A DNA stretch of 25,742 bases from assembly GCA_046160345.1 (NCBI GenBank), contig JBJXGO010000035.1:1-25742 (forward strand), given 5' to 3'. The DNA comes from M3007 sp046160345 (GTDB taxonomy: Bacteria; Bacteroidota; Bacteroidia; Chitinophagales; Saprospiraceae). The notes under the pieces are model-generated. The model saw only the letters and a program-made list of their open reading frames with translations. It was not told the DNA's origin and ran no database searches. The translations under genes were made by a program, and so were the position numbers. This document shows, piece after piece, positions 22,209-25,742 of the stretch. Position 1 is the stretch's first letter; each line of letters begins with the position of its first letter.

Positions 22209-23105
22209 TCAAGATTTCCGAATCAAAACTATCGCCGCTAATATCCCGGCGATGCTAAGCGCATGTACCAATTGAAATTGTTCACCGTCCATCACACCCC
22301 AAAAAACCGCTACTACCGGTATGATATAGGTCGTTGAACTTGCAAACAAAGCAGAAGTCTCTTTAATGAGTTTATATTGGATCAGTTGGGCAATAGCAGT
22401 ACCAAAAACACCCAGTACCGCCAGGGCCAACAACGGCATCCATTCAATTTGGCCAGGATGATATTGACCAATATTGGGCAAAAAAGCAAGAAAAAATGCC
22501 AATAAGCCCGTTATCGAAACGGTTACGGTTGAAAGAACAATGGCCGGGATATGCGACAATCGTTGTTTGATCAAATTGATGTTGAACCCATAGCATAGCG
22601 CCGCCAGAATGATCAAACCAGCGTGCCAATTAAAACTGATGGCCGTTGCTGAACGCTCCACCGCCAACAATATCGCACAGCCCAAACCAAGCAATAAACC
22701 TAAGACCTGGTTGAGTTTGTAGGCAATTCTGAAGATAAAGATCGAAAAAACAAAGGTAAAAACTGGGGTCAGGCCATTCAGCATGGCGGCCACCGAGCTT
22801 TGCACTTTCATTTGTGCCAAACAAAACAAAAATGCCGGCACGAACATGCCCAGCAAAGCGGTCAACACCACATAGCCGTATTGCGTTCGGGGTATTTTTG
22901 CGAAATTGCTCCATCCAAATGGCAAAAAGGCCAAGCCTGCCGACATCAACCGAATCGTGGCTGCTTCAAAGTAACCAAAGCCGGTCAATCCTTTCTTAAT
23001 GAGTATGAAACTGCTTCCCCAAATCAAGGAAAGTGTCAGCAAGTAAACCCATTTGGTCAGTGAAGCTTTTTTATTTATTAAAGAAAGGGCTGGAGTAGCG
23101 CTCAT
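22209..23105 (-). CDS. EamA/DMT-superfamily transporter (RhaT/YdcZ-like)
   Basis: The protein has 298 residues with ten predicted membrane helices in two EamA repeats. Repeat 1 starts WVYLLTLSLIWGSSFILIKKG and includes EAATIRLMSAGLAFLPFG and SSVAAMLNGLTPVFTFVFSI. Repeat 2 includes GLIILAALCYGFNINLIKQ and TSALFASSTTYIIPVVAVFWG, the typical P-x-x-A-x-x-x-G ending. EamA proteins export or import small metabolites such as amino acids or vitamers. It lies 36 bases after the PNPOx-like gene on the same strand. A divergent MocR regulator beside a DMT transporter and a PNPOx-like protein is a recurring arrangement, so the cargo may be an amine or a vitamin B6-related compound (inference). Confidence 0.92.
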   Translation of the reverse strand: MSATPALSLINKKASLTKWVYLLTLSLIWGSSFILIKKGLTGFGYFEAATIRLMSAGLAFLPFGWSNFAKIPRTQYGYVVLTALLGMFVPAFLFCLAQMKVQSSVAAMLNGLTPVFTFVFSIFIFRIAYKLNQVLGLLLGLGCAILLAVERSATAISFNWHAGLIILAALCYGFNINLIKQRLSHIPAIVLSTVTVSITGLLAFFLAFLPNIGQYHPGQIEWMPLLALAVLGVFGTAIAQLIQYKLIKETSALFASSTTYIIPVVAVFWGVMDGEQFQLVHALSIAGILAAIVLIRKS

Positions 23106-23141
23106 AGATTTTGCAGATTTAAGTTTCGTTGCGCTTCAATT

Positions 23142-23789
23142 TTACCGATGGTAATTATTGACATAGTCTGGCATTGATACGCCCTGTTTCCCACTTTCAT
23201 CCGCTTCCGGAACCAGTGGAGTGAGCTTCAAGGGCAGTACCCCTGCCCAAACATTCAAATCCATATCTTCAGGGTCGTCCACCACACCGTGAGCCCTGAA
23301 TTTTACCGATGCCTCTTCGATTTCAAACGCAATGAACATGGTCTTTTTCATCTCGCTTGCGTTGGGCTGCCGGGCGTCTGCCCAGCGGCCCGGCATGATA
23401 TGTTCGGCAAATTTTTCAGCCGCCTGCCAGCGTTCCGCTTCGGTGTCCACCAGCCGTGTTTTGCCAAAAGCCACCACAGAACGGTAATTCATCGAATGAT
23501 GAAAAACGGAGCGCGCCAATACCAGCCCATCCACTAAGGTAACACTGACACATACAGGAATCCCTTTGGCCATTTGCATAAAAAAATGGCTGCCCACAGA
23601 GCCGTGCAAATACAACGTGTTGTCCACGCGGCAATAGCTGGTTGGAATGATAAACGGCTGACCCTCAAGGTTGAAGGCAACGTGGCAGACCAAACCTTCG
23701 TCGAGGATAGCATCCCGGCTGGCAGGGTCGGTATCATAGCGTTTCGGGTAATACCGACTGCCTTCGGTGCGGGTCTTTTTTGTTTTCAT
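23142..23789 (-). CDS. pyridoxamine-5'-phosphate-oxidase-like flavoprotein (NimA-like)
   Basis: The protein has 215 residues in the split-barrel FMN-binding fold: DEGLVCHVAFNLEGQPFIIP (N-terminal strands), NTLYLHGSVGSHFFMQMAKG (phosphate-contacting loop), VCVSVTLVDGLVLARSVF, then HHSMNYRSVVAFGKTRLVD. This is the NimA/flavin-nucleotide-binding group, not true PdxH, whose C-terminal substrate residues are absent. Members bind FMN or F420 and may reduce nitro groups or oxidise amines. It starts 9 bases after the DinB-like gene, so the two are co-transcribed, and it is divergent from a MocR regulator, a pairing that favours a link with pyridoxal chemistry (inference). Confidence 0.9.
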   Translation of the reverse strand: MKTKKTRTEGSRYYPKRYDTDPASRDAILDEGLVCHVAFNLEGQPFIIPTSYCRVDNTLYLHGSVGSHFFMQMAKGIPVCVSVTLVDGLVLARSVFHHSMNYRSVVAFGKTRLVDTEAERWQAAEKFAEHIMPGRWADARQPNASEMKKTMFIAFEIEEASVKFRAHGVVDDPEDMDLNVWAGVLPLKLTPLVPEADESGKQGVSMPDYVNNYHR

Positions 23790-23798
23790 AACTTAAAT

Positions 23799-24326
23799 TT
23801 AAGCAGTTTGAAGGATGGGAAAATACCTCTCCTCCAGGATTCGGAAATGATGATTCTGATGTCCGATAAGGGTAAATCCTACTGCAAGTACCGGCAGTTC
23901 GGTATTAAACATGATGCCCCTGCGGCGGAGGGCCGGCTCGTCGAATGAATTGAACAACATCATGCTGCTGATTCGTACAGCCTTCAATTCTTCCAGGATT
24001 TCCGTCAGCGAACGGTTAATTGCTCCGGAATTATCTGCGAACATGTTTTCATCAAACCCTGGAAGTGTGGTTTTGTCATTGCGGGCAAAACGCAGCGCAC
24101 GGTAAGCAAATATCCGCTCTGTATCAATAATGTGCTGAAACAAATCTTTAAGCGTCCATTTTCCTGGCTCATATACCCGATCGCCGATAGCATGGAGTTT
24201 TTCAATATCCAGGGAGTCAATGGCCGCAATACTCTGGAGAAAGGCCTCTGAAAGGTCCAGATCGGCTACTTGTTTGATGTAAGTATCAAAGTAAGCCGGG
24301 GCGTAGGAGACAGCTGATATTTTCAT
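23799..24326 (-). CDS. DinB-like metal-binding four-helix-bundle protein
   Basis: The protein has 175 residues, a DinB/YfiT-like four-helix bundle. KWTLKDLFQHIIDTERIFAY places the first metal-binding His (65) and GHQNHHFRILEERY the second pair (His156, His160), the classic DinB H...HxxxH arrangement. NRSLTEILEELKAVR is the third helix. DinB-like proteins are often thiol-S-transferases (bacillithiol, mycothiol) or unknown metal hydrolases; the catalytic partner thiol here is unknown. It is the first gene of the minus-strand group DinB, PNPOx, EamA. Its predicted promoter overlaps one half of the inverted repeat at 24369-24411. Confidence 0.9.
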   Translation of the reverse strand: MKISAVSYAPAYFDTYIKQVADLDLSEAFLQSIAAIDSLDIEKLHAIGDRVYEPGKWTLKDLFQHIIDTERIFAYRALRFARNDKTTLPGFDENMFADNSGAINRSLTEILEELKAVRISSMMLFNSFDEPALRRRGIMFNTELPVLAVGFTLIGHQNHHFRILEERYFPILQTA

Positions 24327-24351
24327 GAATGATACATGTTGTTTAGAGCCA

Positions 24352-24380
24352 CAAAATTAAGGTCGATTCGGACTACCAAA
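24352..24380 (-). promoter_or_regulatory. candidate promoter of the DinB-PNPOx-EamA transcript
   Basis: Minus strand TTTG (24380-24377), 17 bases, TAATTTTG (24359-24352), an exact TAnnTTTG. The leader to ATG 24326 is about 20 bases. The -33 side overlaps the left arm of the 24369-24411 inverted repeat. Confidence 0.45.
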
Positions 24381-24411
24381 ATCGTCCAGATTTTAAATAA
24401 TTGGTAGTCCG
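24369..24411. promoter_or_regulatory. 11-bp inverted repeat, likely MocR operator
   Basis: CGGACTACCAA (24369-24379) and TTGGTAGTCCG (24401-24411) are exact reverse complements 21 bases apart, centres two helical turns or so from each other. It lies between the divergent DinB transcript and the MocR gene, over the predicted DinB promoter. CTACCA resembles the ATACCA-type halves reported for GabR-like MocR regulators. Confidence 0.55.
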
Positions 24412-24497
24412 GTTAAAATATTTCCAGATCATTGCACGTCCTTTGAGGGACTTTCTGGCTGACCCCAATTGACTGGTTGATCCACAAAAAATTTAAC

Positions 24498-24726
24498 ATG
24501 ACGAACGTAATGTTTTCTCCAACCGAAGCGTTGAAAATCACGCCTTCTAAATCCTCTTCTCCTGATGATTTTGACTTTTACGTTGGGAAATGGCAAAGAT
24601 ATTCTCGTGAAATTTCAATGGGACAAAACAGACCCGGACCACCCCATTTGGAGCCAGGCGTTTTCACCGGACAATGGTACATACTTGGAATGGAACTGGT
24701 ATATGTACATGCACAAAATTGCATAA
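24498..24726 (+). pseudogene. deleted, frameshifted remnant of a DUF1579-like gene
   Basis: From ATG 24498 one frame gives a start and the family N-terminus SPDDFDFYVGKW (24561-24593 or so). From about 24593 a different frame continues as GKDILVKFQWDKTDPDHP, IWSQAFSPDNGTYLEWNWY and MYMHKIA, ending at TAA 24724-24726. That second part reads like the C-terminus of the same family (pattern W-x-Q-A-F-S-x-D-x-G-x-x-x-E-x-N-W). Members are usually about 150-170 residues; here the middle is missing and the frame changes at a short repeat (GGGAAATGG / GGCAAAG). The MocR ATG follows three bases after the stop and is in the same frame as the second part. So an intact ancestor was probably first gene of this operon. 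Confidence 0.7.
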
Positions 24727-24729
24727 ACG

Positions 24730-25742
24730 ATGCTTCCTTATTCTACGCTCATTTCGTTGAACAAAACGATTAAAACGCCCATTTTCCTGCAAATTGCTGC
24801 AGCTTTGACCGAAAACATCCGGCGCGGCATCATACCATCCGGCACCCGGTTGCCCGGCACGCGGACGATGGCCGAGGCACTTTGTTTGCATCGAAAAACA
24901 GTGGTGGCGGCTTATGATGAATTGCTCGCGCAAGGCTGGCTTGAAACCCAAAACTCACGAGGCACTTTCGTCAGCCAAAAATTGCCGGAGATCAAACCCG
25001 TTCCTTTCAAAAAAAACACCACTGCAGATATTCCCAATGGACTACAGAAAGCAGGGTTTCCATTCAAAACAAACCCTTTGCTCCAGTTGCCGCTTGTAAA
25101 AAGCTCTAATGCACTGGCTTTCAACGACGGATTCCCCGATGTACGCATCGCGCCCTGGGACGCCCTTAGTCGGGCTTACCGTACTGTGCTGCGACAGGGT
25201 TTTCGCAAAAACCTATTGTTTTATGGAGATACTACGGGTGAACCCTCTCTCCGCGTAGCCATGACCGAGTATCTCCGCGAAAGCCGTGGTTTGCCCATAA
25301 GCATTGATAATGTGCTGATCACACGCGGCACAATGATGGCTATCCACCTTGCCGTGCAATGCATCGTGCAGCCAGGCGAAGTGGTGGTGGTTGGCGATGT
25401 ATCCTACACTTCCTGCAATCTGATCATCAAACAAAGCGGTGCAAACCTGATGACCGTGCCTGTGGATGAACACGGCATCGACGTAGAATCGATTGAAGCA
25501 TTATGCAAAAAAATGCCCGTTCGCATGGTCTATGTCACGCCACATCATCAGCATCCAACCACCGTGATCATGCCCGCCGAACGAAGGCTAAAGTTGTTGC
25601 AACTAGCTCAAAAACAAGGGTTTTGCATACTTGAAGACGACTACGATTATGATTTTCACTACAACAGCAATCCTATTTTGCCGCTTGCATCGGCTGATGC
25701 AGGCCGGAATGTGGTGTATGTGGGTTCATTGAGCAAAGTATT
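24730..25742 (+). CDS. MocR-type regulator (GntR wHTH fused to class I aminotransferase fold), 3' end missing
   Basis: The frame begins at ATG 24730 (MLPYSTLISLNK) and is open to the right edge (337 codons). Residues about 15-80 are a GntR winged helix: IFLQIAAALTENIRRGII, SGTRLPGTRTMAEALCLHRK, TVVAAYDELLAQGWLE. After a linker the fold type I aminotransferase domain starts (FNDGFPDVRIAPWDALSRAY) with LFYGDTTGEPSLRVAMTEYL, VYVTPHHQHPTTVIMPAERR, ILEDDYDYDFHY and, at the very edge, VGSLSKV, whose Lys336 should bind PLP. It therefore senses a PLP-linked ligand and probably acts at the inverted repeat upstream. It is divergent from DinB-PNPOx-EamA, which it likely controls. Confidence 0.93.
   Translation, partial: MLPYSTLISLNKTIKTPIFLQIAAALTENIRRGIIPSGTRLPGTRTMAEALCLHRKTVVAAYDELLAQGWLETQNSRGTFVSQKLPEIKPVPFKKNTTADIPNGLQKAGFPFKTNPLLQLPLVKSSNALAFNDGFPDVRIAPWDALSRAYRTVLRQGFRKNLLFYGDTTGEPSLRVAMTEYLRESRGLPISIDNVLITRGTMMAIHLAVQCIVQPGEVVVVGDVSYTSCNLIIKQSGANLMTVPVDEHGIDVESIEALCKKMPVRMVYVTPHHQHPTTVIMPAERRLKLLQLAQKQGFCILEDDYDYDFHYNSNPILPLASADAGRNVVYVGSLSKV

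Noticed and set aside
24477..24773. 98-residue frame as an intact gene
   Set aside because: It starts at a TTG, leaves the family frame after the DFDFYVGKW motif and overlaps the MocR start; the matching C-terminus lies in a different frame, so a broken gene fits better. A programmed frameshift was considered too, but the missing middle argues against it.
1..25742. tRNA, rRNA or riboswitch genes
   Set aside because: Reading the gaps on both strands I saw no cloverleaf with CCA end, no rRNA string and no known riboswitch core.

Overview
This window is a piece of a Bacteroidota chromosome. The evidence is: a type IX secretion (T9SS) sorting domain on the beta-helix protein; several promoter-like sites resembling the Bacteroidota pattern (-33 TTTG/TTG, -7 TAnnTTTG); short A-rich leaders before ATG-AAA starts; and gene families typical of the phylum (HTH_40-tailed Pif1-like helicase, TPR histidine kinase, MocR protein beginning MLPYSTL). 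I cannot name a genus. No RNA gene, CRISPR array, prophage or transposase was recognised.

Layout. (A) 1-1.44 kb: the start of a SnoaL-like lipoprotein gene, cut by the window edge, behind an AraC-type regulator gene. (B) 1.7-8.3 kb: a small lipoprotein, a two-TM potassium channel with an RCK domain, a Pif1/RecD-like helicase convergent with it (shared TTAA stop), a T9SS-exported parallel beta-helix protein, and a membrane protein. (C) 8.5-19.4 kb: thirteen genes plus an ABM-like gene, all on the minus strand. They comprise four SnoaL-like proteins (six domains), two alpha/beta hydrolases, an old-yellow-enzyme (OYE)-type flavoenzyme, a membrane-anchored diheme cytochrome c, four small multi-TM proteins and a short secreted beta-rich protein. 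With the edge gene the window holds seven SnoaL-like domains in five proteins. (D) 19.6-21.6 kb: a TPR-TM-HisKA_3 sensor kinase, divergent from block C. (E) 21.6-25.7 kb: a minus-strand group DinB, PNPOx-like, EamA transporter, GNAT, divergent from a MocR (GntR-aminotransferase) regulator that runs off the right edge. An 11-bp inverted repeat lies between them, and a deleted, frameshifted remnant of a DUF1579-like gene sits just before the regulator.

How the genes may work together (inference). Block C looks like an accessory gene neighbourhood for small hydrophobic substrates. It has SnoaL folds in cytosolic, periplasmic and lipoprotein versions, an Asp-nucleophile (epoxide-hydrolase-like) hydrolase translationally coupled to a flavin reductase with an extra Cys cluster, and a cytochrome c that could take up electrons at the membrane. 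Block E reads as a MocR divergon for a pyridoxal- or amine-related ligand. Non-coding structure is rich: a MITE-like element (13657-13805), four palindromes in alternating orientation (17208-17328), two palindromes sharing a CCTACGAGG core around the GNAT gene, and isolated perfect hairpins with three-base loops.
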